Assembly (NCBI GenBank): GCA_930971385.1
Contig: CAKNGB010000004.1
Coordinates: 1-64,000, forward strand
Source: an uncultured Clostridia bacterium
GTDB taxonomy: Bacteria > Bacillota > Clostridia > Christensenellales > UBA1242
Direction of reading: 5' to 3'
DNA: 64,000 nt
The notes under the pieces: model-generated
Seen by the model: only the letters and a program-made list of their open reading frames with translations
Databases searched by the model: none
Told to the model about the DNA's origin: nothing
Program-made: the position numbers and the translations under genes
Part shown: positions 26,191 through 38,300 of the stretch, piece after piece
Layout of the letters: every line of letters begins with the position of its first letter
Position numbering within the stretch: the first letter of the stretch is position 1

Positions 26191-27282
26191 ATGACAAAAA
26201 CGAAAACCTTTCTTTCAGTCATCATGATTGCGGTTTGCCTTTTGTGTGTTTTCACTTTTGCGGGATGTAATGAACCATCCACATCAACAATTTTGGAAAA
26301 CATTGAAGCGATGAACACGGCGCTAAGCGAACATGACGATGTTTTTAATAAAACAGAAAGCAACATAAATGATGTAAATTATTTTTCCATTTCCTATGGC
26401 AGTGTTATTGATGGCTACATTTCGTCAGGCACAACAAACTACACAGATCTAGAAAATTTCTATAACACAGTTTTCTCTCTTTCCATGAGTTATATTGAAG
26501 AAAACTATGGCGTTATCACAAATTTGACCGACGAGGAACTTAACAGCGACACTCGCGGGCAATTAGAGGATTTAAACAACAAAATTGTTGATTTCACAAA
26601 CAGCATACAAACCTTTGTTGAAGCACGAAATAGTTTGGCATCCGATTTTTCAAATTCAAGTTTTCAAAATCTTGCTCCAACAAGCGAGGTTAAACTTGCA
26701 AGGTTAAGAGAGTTTAAGCGTGAATATGTCACCTTTGTGGATAAAAGTGTGCAACTCTCTCAGCGTCTTTCCAGTGCTGTTGATTCGGTTGGAATGTTAG
26801 ATTCTCTTGAAGAATTGGAAATTGCCAATGTTGAACTTGTGAAAAACACAATTTTAAACAAACTTTTGCCAGCGTTTCACAACTTATATGTCAACGAGAT
26901 TGGTTCTTTCAATTTCTATGACACAGACCAAACAACAACTCGCACAAGAATTGAGAATGTAATTGAAAATTTGAAAAATGATTTAACAAAGTATGTTAAC
27001 ATCATGCAACTATCTGACGCACAATTAAGCGACACAGTGACAACCGAAGAAATCAGTGCGATAAGAGAAGAAGCAAACATTTTCTATGTGGAACTTAACG
27101 ACTATCTTGAAGCGCTTGACGGCCTAGACATTAGAACTCTTTCTGTTAACCACGACAATGACTTAGAGGCATATATGGCGGTTAACGACAGAGCGGAAAT
27201 ATACCTACAAAAAGTTGAGCAGTTTGTTGAAGTGACTTTGTCAGAGTTTTTAGATTATCTTGAAAGTGCAGTAACGAGATAA
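26191..27282 (+). CDS. Hypothetical helical lipoprotein
   Basis: Signal peptide with lipobox TFAGC; RBS aggagg. Confidence 0.75.
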   Translation: MTKTKTFLSVIMIAVCLLCVFTFAGCNEPSTSTILENIEAMNTALSEHDDVFNKTESNINDVNYFSISYGSVIDGYISSGTTNYTDLENFYNTVFSLSMSYIEENYGVITNLTDEELNSDTRGQLEDLNNKIVDFTNSIQTFVEARNSLASDFSNSSFQNLAPTSEVKLARLREFKREYVTFVDKSVQLSQRLSSAVDSVGMLDSLEELEIANVELVKNTILNKLLPAFHNLYVNEIGSFNFYDTDQTTTRTRIENVIENLKNDLTKYVNIMQLSDAQLSDTVTTEEISAIREEANIFYVELNDYLEALDGLDIRTLSVNHDNDLEAYMAVNDRAEIYLQKVEQFVEVTLSEFLDYLESAVTR

Positions 27283-27294
27283 AAGGAGAGAAAA

Positions 27295-28926
27295 ATGGAC
27301 TATAAAAAACTTAGTGAGTTATTATTTCCAAACAACAAATTCACAGTGGAAGAAATCGAGAAGAAATATCCTAAACGCAAGTTGAAAAACTGCGCTGAGG
27401 TAACAAGATTCGCACCAAGCCCAACAGGCTTTATGCATATTGGGGGCTTTTTTCAGTGCGTTATCGACCGCAACATTGCCAAGCGAAGCGGTGGAGTTTT
27501 CTATCTTAGAATTGAAGACACCGACAAAAAGCGTGAACTTATCGGCGCAAGCACCATAATTCTTGAAACTTTAAAACGCTATGGCTATTTGCCAGACGAA
27601 TATGAAGAAAAAGGCGTGAAAGTTGTGGGAAATTACGGCCCATATTTCCAAAGTGAAAGAGAGGAAATTTATAAGGCATATGCCAAAAAACTTGTGGCAG
27701 AAGGCAAGGCTTTTCCATGTTTTTGCCGAAAGACCGAAGGGCTTAACGATGTGAAAGAGAAAAGAGAAAAGATGTTCTCTCTTGGTATAACAGAAGATAA
27801 GGATGTTTGCCGAAACCTCACAATCGAGCAGATTGAAGAGTATTTAAAAGACGGCAAAACTTTTGCCATTAAACTTAAATCTAAGGGAAATGGGCAGAAC
27901 AAAATTAAAGTGCATGATGTTTTGAAAGGTGAACTTGAAATTCAGGAAAATGGCGAAGATGCCGTTTTACTTAAAAGCGATTTCATGCCAACTTATGCCT
28001 TTGCTCATGCGGTGGACGATTTTCTTATGGGCACAACCACAGTTGTGAGAGGTGAGGAGTGGATTCCTTCCTACCCACTTCACATTGAAATTCATGAGGC
28101 ATTAGGTTTTCCTCTTCCAAAATATATCCACACGCCACTTATCAACAAAATTCGTGAAAACGGTGGAAAAACCAAGATTTCAAAGCGTATTGATGCAGAG
28201 GCTGATATGCGTTTCTTTGCAAGAGAGGGCTATGAACCAGAAGCACTTATTGAATATTTAACCAATCTTGCCAACTCCAAGTTTGAAGGTTGGCGAAAGG
28301 AAAATCCAGATAAAAGCATAGATGAATTTCCATTCGACGGCTTTAACATCACAGCAAATCGCCCAGTGTTTGACATTTTAAAATTAAATGACATTTCCAA
28401 AGACATTATTTCTAAATACACAGCCGAAGCTTGCTATCAAAAACTGCTTGCTTGGGCAGAAGAGTTTTCCGAGGAAAATGTTGACTATTTAAAGAAAGAT
28501 AAAGAATATGTTGTGAAAGTTTTAAACATCGACCGCGAAAAACCAAAGCCAAGAAAGGATGTTTACAAGTGGAGCATGGTTTTCGATACCTTCGACTATA
28601 TGTTCAGTGCGCCAAAGAAATATCAAATCGACGAAATCGAAAGAAGAAAGTTTGAAGAGGTGCTTAGAGCATATAAAAAATATCTGGACTTATCCGATAA
28701 AACGGTTTGGTTTGATAAGATTAAAGAAATGGCAGGTGTTTTAGGTTATGCCACCGACAACAAACTTTATAAGCAAAACCCAAATGCGTATAAAGGTAAT
28801 GTGGCAAAGGTTTGCGAATTTATTCGTGTGGCAATCACAGGGCATAAAGATTCGCCAGACCTATATGAGATTATGACCATTTTAGGTGAAGACAAAGTTC
28901 GCGAAAGAATTTCTTTGATTGTTTAA
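27295..28926 (+). CDS. gltX: Glutamate--tRNA ligase
   Basis: 'TRFAPSPTGFMHIGGF' (HIGH), 'YLRIEDTDKKRE', 'KTKISKRID' (KMSKS-like). Confidence 0.95.
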   Translation: MDYKKLSELLFPNNKFTVEEIEKKYPKRKLKNCAEVTRFAPSPTGFMHIGGFFQCVIDRNIAKRSGGVFYLRIEDTDKKRELIGASTIILETLKRYGYLPDEYEEKGVKVVGNYGPYFQSEREEIYKAYAKKLVAEGKAFPCFCRKTEGLNDVKEKREKMFSLGITEDKDVCRNLTIEQIEEYLKDGKTFAIKLKSKGNGQNKIKVHDVLKGELEIQENGEDAVLLKSDFMPTYAFAHAVDDFLMGTTTVVRGEEWIPSYPLHIEIHEALGFPLPKYIHTPLINKIRENGGKTKISKRIDAEADMRFFAREGYEPEALIEYLTNLANSKFEGWRKENPDKSIDEFPFDGFNITANRPVFDILKLNDISKDIISKYTAEACYQKLLAWAEEFSEENVDYLKKDKEYVVKVLNIDREKPKPRKDVYKWSMVFDTFDYMFSAPKKYQIDEIERRKFEEVLRAYKKYLDLSDKTVWFDKIKEMAGVLGYATDNKLYKQNPNAYKGNVAKVCEFIRVAITGHKDSPDLYEIMTILGEDKVRERISLIV

Positions 28927-28958
28927 AAAACTAAAAAGTTTAATAATTTTTAAAAAAA

Positions 28959-28989
28959 ATAGGCAAATAATTTTTGCTTATTTTTTTTG
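28959..28989 (+). terminator. Rho-independent terminator of gltX
   Basis: AATAGGCAAA / TTTGCTTATT (one G-U) followed by T-run. Confidence 0.7.
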
Positions 28990-29251
28990 TGTATTTTTCA
29001 TCATTTAAAATCACATGAAATAACTAAAAATTTTTTAATTTCAAAAAACTCAAAAAAATAGGTAAAAAATCATAAAAAAATCGTAAAAAATGTGCATTTT
29101 TTGTTAATTTTAATGATTTTTTTAATATTTTTTTATTTTTATCCTATTTTTTTCTTTTATTTTTTCAAGTTTTTAAAGAATTTTTTTAAAATAGTTTTAG
29201 ATTGCTTAAAATTTTTTTAATATGCATGTTCTCATATTTTGGTTAAAATGT

Positions 29252-29280
29252 TTGCTTTTGATTACAATATTTAGTATAAT
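29252..29280 (+). promoter_or_regulatory. Probable promoter of the giant 6196-aa gene
   Basis: TTGCTT (29252-29257), 17 bp, TATAAT (29275-29280). Confidence 0.55.
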
Positions 29281-29329
29281 ATATTTAACAATTTAAGGTT
29301 GTTAATCTTGTGTAATATGAGGTGTGCAC

Positions 29330-32300
29330 ATGAAAGTTAAAAGTCTTATTTTTTCGTTTATCATTCTTTTGGGAGGTGTGTTTGGTTCGCTATTAGTTCA
29401 AGCGCCAGTTTTTTTAACAGACGCGGCAACTGAGGATGCTAGCGTTTGGGATGGCAACTACGACTCATCAGCCTCCGACAACGATTTCTATCGTTCTGGC
29501 ACGAATTACTACATACACTCGGCGGATGGCTTTTCATATTTTGCCTACACAGTTCGAAATGGCACAAATTATGGAAATGCCACAATATATTTAACCACCG
29601 ACATCAATCTTGGTGGCAGAGCTTGGACGCCTATCGGCAAAAGTTCAACCACCTCATCCTCTGCCATTGAATTTAGGGGAACGTTCAACGGGCAAGGTCA
29701 CACAATTTTTGGGCTTAGCATAACTTCTGGAAGTGGAAGCGCAGGTCTATTTTCCTCTGTCAGCGGAACGATTAACAACTTGCACTTGTCAAGTGTTAAC
29801 ATTTCTGCCAATAATTGCACAAGTGTTGGTGCGCTTGTTGGGCAACTTGCAAACGGCGGAAGAATAACAAACTGTTCTGTTCGCGGAAATGTGCAAGCAA
29901 CTTCTGCCACAAATGTCGGCGGACTTGTGGGAAGCGCAATAGGAGCAACCATTTCAAATTCTGTTAACCATGCAAGCGTTGTTGGCGGGATTAATGTTGG
30001 CGGACTTGTGGGAAGCACAAACAACAATGTTTCAATAAGTGAAAGTTTTAACGAAGGCACAATTTCGTCCTCCTACAGCCAGTCATCAGGCACTCAAAAC
30101 ATCAATGTGGGTGGACTTGTGGGAAGCGAAAGTTCGCTTACAACGTCTTCTTACCTTAACATCACAAACTCCTATAACGCAGGAAGTGTTGTGGTTAGGT
30201 CGATAAACACCAATGCAGGTGGAATTTTGGGCTACGCTTCCACCACTTCCAACAGGAACTATTTTAAACTTCAAAGTGTTTATAATAAAGGCGACTTCAA
30301 TCTAACTTCGCTTTCCTCTGGCTCAACCTCACCAAATGTGTATGTGGGTGGAATTGTTGGCTTTGGTGCAAACCCAACAGGCACAACAATCACAAATGGC
30401 TTAATTGAAAACGCTTTTAATGTGGGAAATGTTGCTCAAGGAGCAAATGAATATTACATTTTCAGCGAAATTATCAATTATTCCTCTTCTCAATGCTCAT
30501 TAGAAAATGTTTATTACGACTATGACGCCATTTTGGTGGAGGGTGGCTATGACGGTGAGGACTATAACTATGCCATAAGAACCGCTCACCTAGACGGCAA
30601 AGCAACAAACATAGATTTTGTTGTGAACACTCTTAACTTTTCTTCATCAATCTGGGCAATTAACAACGAATTTAATGACGCATATCCATATTTAATTAAC
30701 ACTATTGATATAGGTCTTGCAAACGGCGACAACAACACAACTTCTTCAAGTTTGTGGCTTGGCGGTGGAACGCAGGACAATCCATATCTTATCTACACAG
30801 CGGAAGATTTAGCCCGCGTTGCCGACAGGTATAACGGGAAAATTTCAGGCGCGCTTTCCAAAGACACCAACGGTATAACCTATTTTTCCCTTCAAAACAG
30901 CCTCGACCTTTCCAGCAAGGCGTGGGACCCAATCGGCATAAACGGATATGATTTTGAGAACGCAGTTTTCGACGGTAACAATTTCACAATCACTGGCATA
31001 AACTGCTCGCTTCAAGTGGAATATGGCGAAGCGGTTGGTCTTTTTGGTTCGATTGACAACGCAATTATTCGCGATGTAATCGTCGGCGAATTTAGATACA
31101 TCGGTCAAAGCTCCACAAGTCCTGACCTTGCCACCCTGGTTGGCGAAATGAACGATTCCTATGTTATCAACTGTGCAGATTTTTCTGACACTGGTGAATA
31201 TTCTATCTACAGTAGCACAAATTCTTACATTATATATGGAAAGAACAACCTTTCAGGCACAAATGTTAGAGCCAACATCACAAGCGGGAACTCCACAAGC
31301 AGAGGTTATCTTGTCAGCATCAACACCGATGGCGGTGCTTACTATGATGTTTGTGGCGCTGGCGGAGTTTATTCTGTTCACAAAGGCGTGCCAGAGTTTA
31401 TCATCACTGGAAGCACTGTTTATGGCACTATGTTTGAAGAAATTGGAGCGCTTGATCCAAATTACATCATCGACCTTCCAACCGACACATTAAGCGACCA
31501 ATCAGAGCAAATCACTTCAAACACAATTGTGAAAGAGGGATATCGAATTAATGGATTCTTGATTTCTGGAACTGGCGTAAGTTTCACAGAGCAAACTCTT
31601 TGCACTTCTTATTTATATAACCTTGTGTCGAACGGAATAATCGCACAGTGGCAAGAAATGCCAGATGTTGAGTATAAGATTTACTATAACCCCTATGAAA
31701 GATTCTATAACAGTGTTAATTCCTCTTATTATTCTGGTGTCACTGGTCAAAACGGAGGCAATGAGGAAGATAAGTATATCTCCATTGAGGGCGCTTATAA
31801 CACTTTTTGGAGTGTGGCTGAGTTTAATAGAACTCTGACGGATGAAATTGGCGAAGGTGAACTTTCAAGAGAAGGCTATGAGGTTGTTGGAATTTGGGAG
31901 GAAATCACAACAAATTCCTTGGATCCAAATAGTCCAACTTTTGAATATGGTGGCGAAAACATTTATGAGTCAGGCGGAAGTACCACTGGTTTCTTCTTAA
32001 ACAGCAGTGATAACTACTTTATTGAATGGGAAGGCGTGGAAAATTACAACATCACATTTACGCTTTTGGATGCAGCAACAAAAAATGACATTGATTATCT
32101 TGACCGTTTCACTTGGGAAGAGGCGGTTGAAAGCGTTGTGGTTTCTGGAACAACAAGGGCGACCACCAGATATTCAAGAAATGACGGAAATTTGAATAGC
32201 GATGGCGTTTACAATTTTTCCTATAACGCTGGCGATGTTGACAAATACGGCGAAGAAATTTACATCACAATCACATTAAGAAACGGCTTTATGTTTGACA

Positions 32301-35300
32301 CATATCTAGACGACTTAACAGCAAATGGGTTTGTAAATGAAGACGGTGGAGATATTAACTACATTGGAAGTTATGGTCAGATGAGAAAGAATCGTGCTGT
32401 TCAACTTACAAATGATTTTGGGCAATATTATGTGGTTTACACTTTGTCGCAATTTGTTGGCGAAGGCGAATTTGAACTTTGCGTTAGAAGAACGGGAAAC
32501 GACTTCGACTTGACTGTGGATAAAGAGGTTAAATTTGTTTTAACCATGCCAACAAAACCAGAAAATCCAAATTATCTTGAAGTTTTAACCAGCGAAGGTT
32601 TTGTTAGCGTTGGCACATACAATCAGGCAATTGGTGCGGCGTTCAGCAACAACAGCCTTTATTTTGGTCTTAATATGTTCGACAACTATATGATTGTGAC
32701 AAACAACAACTTTGGCTTTGGCGATGTGACGGCTCTTGAAAGAGTTGGTGGCGAAAGTCTGTATTTAACAATCAATGAAAATGAATATTTCATAGTTCGT
32801 GATGTTTCCACTTCATCCTATTACGCATATGAACTTAGTTTTGATGAGGCAACCAATGTTTCCACGATGTCGCTTTATCTTGTGGAAGGCACAGAAAGCT
32901 CAGGCGGACTTTCTGCTTACGCGTTGGAGCAATCCATATCCTATGGAAATTATACCTTTGAATTTATCGACCGATTGGCGTCAATTTCATACGATTCAGA
33001 CGAACAGACTTCTGACACACAATCTTATTACAACATAAACTTCTTAACAAATGCTGAGTTTGGGCTTGTTTTCTCCACAGAAGCAGAAGATGTGATTTTA
33101 ACCGACTACGGCGGAGAGCCAATCGACGAAAATGGCGATGGCGAATTTGAAGTTTTAGTTCATGCTGAAGATGTTGACGATGCTTACCAGAAAATCTATT
33201 ACGATTTTTCTCGTGCAAAGGCGGGTGGCAATAACTTCTATTCTTTGGATGCATATATCGGTTCTGCAGCAGGAGATGATTCCAATTACATAAACGTTTC
33301 CACTGCCAACACAACTGCAAGATTCTATGTTCAACTTGTGGATGAAAATGGCAATCAGCTTTTAACCGACAGAGAGCTTCCAAGCGTGTATATAACAAAT
33401 TCAAACAATGTGCTTGTTGACGCAATTTCAAATCCTGTCAGAGTTAACACTTACGCTCAAAACGATTTCATTGAATTTACCATTGTCAACACCTACGATT
33501 ATCAATGGGCGTTTAGAGGAAATATTGGTGATGAAATTTTGTTTAACGAACTTTCAGAAACTTTGGAACCTGGTGTTAATATGTATATCAACATCATAAG
33601 CACTGATGACGACGGCGCTTTAGACCAATATCCAGAAAGAGAAGAAGGAATCGAGCCAGTTCACAGTTATTTTGAGGTGATAAGTGCTCAAACTGGAGGA
33701 AATGACAGACAAAACAAAACGGCATATTCTTTCTATTTGTATTATAACTATTATGGTCAAGCCTTCGCACTTCCAAGTTTCGACTTTATGATAACTTTCG
33801 TTGTTAAAGAAGTGGAATATGGTGTGATGGTGGAAACAAAGTTTAGGCAAGAGGACACTCCAACCTCTCCACTATATGACGACGACACCCACACAAGCGA
33901 ACTTAAAGTTGATGATGAAAGCTCGCAAGGAACAAGCATTAAACTTCATTCCGACAATGGTTTCAGTTTAAGCACAAGTGCAATCACTAATTTAGAAAAT
34001 CCAAACGCATATCAAGGCTATAACTTCTATGGTTTTAGGCTTTACGACGAAGAATTTGACACATACACATATCTAACTTTAGGTGGCACTGAGTTTGACA
34101 CTGGAAGCGACACAATTGCCGACCTTGCCAGAGAATATGGCGGATATCTTGACGACGGCGAATATAATTTGTCAAGCGCAACAAAAACCGATGGTTTTAT
34201 GTATTTTGATGCTGACGCTGATAGGTATATGTTCCGTATTCAATCGATATACACAAGTAAGGATGTAAGTTATATTGCAACCATGGATAGATACGCCATC
34301 GACCATTATAACGGCTGGGAGGAAGAAGGAAATCCTGATTATAGATATTACTATAGAACCGAGGCTCTTTCAAATTCGCTTGCCGAAGGCAGTTTGGTGG
34401 AAGGAATTTATTATTATAGCAATAATCCAACAAATGCAAGTGGACTTATAGACGATTTGGTGGAAGGCAACAACTTTGTTTTTGAAATGCAAGCAAATGG
34501 TTTTTCAAGATACTATCGCTTTGTTGGTGTTGCTCTTATGACAAGAGAAAACTATTATGGCACACAAGGCAACAAGGGCGCTGAAATTTTCTATCAAACG
34601 TTCTATGCTGAAGATAACGGTGCTGTCACCATTGCACAAGATTTAGACGGCAACGATGTTATGACATTTAATGCTGAGGCGTTAAAAGAAATTTTCTATA
34701 ATGATATTGTTGAACTTGAAAATCAAACGATATATCTTGTTCCAATCATCGAACAAAAAACTCTTTTGGTTAACATCACTTCTGGCATAGATTTAGATGT
34801 GGCAGATATTGACGGAAATCAAATTCCAGCAGATGAAACCGTTCAACTTAAATTCTACTATAACGAACAAACCAACCTTGAATTTAATGCTGAATATTTG
34901 AAACAAACCACCGCTCCACAAGCAGAGTATAATAGGTATTATCTTGTTAGCGACATGGACAGCGTGGTTTTGAATGAACATTTCTATGATGTTATCGGCT
35001 ATTATGCAAATGGCTGGATTGTGAACGACACAACTCCAATCGCATTAACATATCACAGAATTGACAGAACATATTTCACTTCCGATTTTGCGGTTTCCGA
35101 GGACAGCGAAAACTTCGGACAATATGATTATGAAATCACAATTTCACGCACATGGACGGCAAATACCTACACCATCAACTTCAACAGCGCAGACCAAGGC
35201 GAAACAGGAAGTTCTGTTTATGGCGTGGCAACTGGAAGAACAGAAAGCGTTGTGGCAACTTATGGCATAGGCGTAATTTTGCCAGAAAATGGCTTTGCAA

Positions 35301-38300
35301 TCACGGGATATTCCTTTGTGGAATGGAACACTCAAATTGACGGCGAAGGAGATTCCTATCAACCAAACGAAGATGTTTCAAATTTAAGAACTGGCGAAGA
35401 GGGAGATGATGAAATCACACTTTATGCCATTTGGGAGGCAAAAGAATATAACATAAGGCTGGTGTTTAACTCTGGAACTTATCAAGGCGAAGAGGAACAC
35501 ATCATTTCTGGAATAACCTATAACACAGCAATCACTGGGCTTAGCGACATTGTGCCAGAAAGAAATGGTTTCATCTTCGACGGCTATTTCCTTCCAGCAG
35601 ATAACGACGTTAAATTGGAATATTTCAGAGTCAGCGACGGCGCAATTTTAAACACGGGTATCTCTGGCTTTGTTGACTACACAACTGGCGACTACACCGA
35701 AGAAGAAATGGCGTCTATGGGCGCAATCACGCTTTATGCAACTTGGATCTATGACGGCGAAGCGGATGTTAGTGTGGAAAATTCTTTCACCACAAGCTAC
35801 ACAGGCGTTCAAACAAATGTGCCTCTATCCTATTTCAATTTCCAAGGCACAAACATCACAATTGGTGAAGAATTAACTTGCATCTATGACGATGTGGAAG
35901 TTTCCATGGAATTTGCAAATAACGATGATGTTTCCTATTCTAATAACAATTTCATTTTACAAAATATCAATGTTGGAAACTACTCCATCAACGGAACAAT
36001 CACTTTAACCGATTCCTCGGAAAGATATTCAAACGGCAGGCTTCAAGTGTTGTATTTCACTTTGAATTTTGAAATCACAGTGGCAGATTTATCCTTAGCT
36101 CCTCGCGACGATTATAGTTTGCAACTTGCCAACATAAAATATCTTGTTGGAGAAATTGAAAACAGCGAAACGGTGGCAAGCTATCAGTCCTTTGGCACCT
36201 TTGAAGCGCTTGCAAACAGTGTTAAAGCAAATGATGAAAGCACCATAGATTTAACATATGACCAAATTTATGAATATCAATTCATGAAATACTTCCTTCT
36301 TTTAAATTCCACAGCGGGCGAATTTAATGAAATTAGAAATTGGAATTATGAAGATTATTTAACATATTTTGATAACACCACTTACTATGGGCAAGACGAA
36401 AATGTTGAGGATCTAGAAGGTGTTCGCCAAGAGAGAAAAGAGGTAATGGCAAACTCTCTTATGCTGTTTAGTTACGACATTTTAAATCAAACATCAGAAT
36501 ACACTCTATTTTCAAGTGAAGGCGGAACTTATGTTTATTCTCCAGCTCAGTTTGAAATGAGTTCAACCACTTCTCAAACGGTGAATAGCGATGTTTCAAT
36601 TTCTTCGATTGCCACAATTGCACCATATAATATGACGCCAAACAACAGCTATGAAGTGCGTGCTTACATTGAAGGCAACACTTCAGGAATTCTTAACAAC
36701 TATTCCATTTTGGTTGACACAAGCGGAAGAAACTACATAACACTTGGCTACGCATATATGCTTGTGGATGTTTTGAAAATCTCCAACCGTTCAGGTGTCG
36801 ACTCCACTTTCTTCAATGTTAACGCAGAAACCGTTTCTGTTGACTGGACTGCACCAGACGAAGAGGAGTATATTTTCAGTGACTATCTTGATTACTACTA
36901 CTATCAAACCGACTCGAACCTATATGTTCATCTTGAAATCACAACTTCAAACACTGGCAACGCCGATGTGGACACACTGTTCAATTTCTATGACAGTGAT
37001 AACTATCTCATTGTTAACAACGCTCGTGTAATCAACCGAACGGCAATTCCATACAGCGTTTCAGCAAACTATAATGTTATTCTTGACGAAAGTTTCAACT
37101 TCACAATCTATAACATAAACGACACAAGCAGAATTTCCTTAGACTCCAGTTTCTTAACTAAGGATGAAGATGGCTTTATTATGAATTTAGATTTACCAGA
37201 AGAACTAACTGAAGAACTTTTCGTGGTGACAGGCATAACATATTCTCTTGACGGCGCCTCCACCTTAACCATATCCAACGAAAACGGACTTGATAACGGA
37301 AGATATTTCTCTGAAGACGGTGGCACACTTCTTCTCATCTTGGAAAACAATAACAGCGCAAATCCAGTGATATACAGCGGTGGCGCGGTGACAGGTATCA
37401 ACATCTCAGTTTCCAGTGCATATTTAAATGAATACACGAGAATCATTGGCTTTGGGCAAGAGGAGATTTATGAATTCACTGGCGAAGGCACTGTTGGAAG
37501 CGACTTTGTGATTAACACTGAGGAACTTGAATATGAAGAAGGCGTTTTAACAGAACTCACATTCTATGCAACCTATTCCGACCTTGTTTATGTGGAATAT
37601 GACATGAATTTACCAATTGATGACGGCAGAGTTTATTCCTATCTTCAACTTGGCGTTGACACAGCGGATGATGTGCTTATGGTGACGGCGGACTATTTGG
37701 AACTTTCCAGGCTCATGTTTGTGGAAAGCTCTGGAAATGAAATTTCTTACGAGCAAATTTTCACAGGCTCAAATGGAGAATATGTTGGCTACACTTCAAA
37801 CATCTTCGCACCAATCATGTTTAAGGCATATTGGAGAATTGGCGAGATAAGCGTCAATAATCTTGGGTTAACTTTCACCGAATCGGTTGGCGCACTCAAC
37901 GAGGTTTATGCCACAGAGGTAGGTCAACTTTACGACGACGAAAATGAAATGTTCACCTATAGTTATGAAATAATTTTCAACAATGGTGTTGTGGCAAGAA
38001 GCGACAGTTTCTATACCTTAGTTCTTGAACTTGAAAATGGCGGTTCGCTTTTGGATAATGGAACATACACCATAAGAATAACCGTGAAGATTAAAGATGA
38101 ATATGCTGGCATCTTAGACGAGGGAAGTGGAACAAGCATAACAAACGAGGAGATAAGTTTCGTTGTTGACCTAAAGCCAATAAGAATTATTGGTGCCACT
38201 CTTGAGGGAGAAACGCCAATAACCTATGACGGTGCTGACCATATCTTAGAAATCGGCGTCAACTTAACCTATGAAATCTATAACAGCGAAACAGGCGAAT

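Noticed and set aside
32964-33431. Minus-strand ORF of 155 aa (His/Arg/Leu-rich) inside the 6196-aa gene
   Set aside because: Antisense frame artefact; composition is not protein-like and the + strand ORF is continuous with recognised domains.
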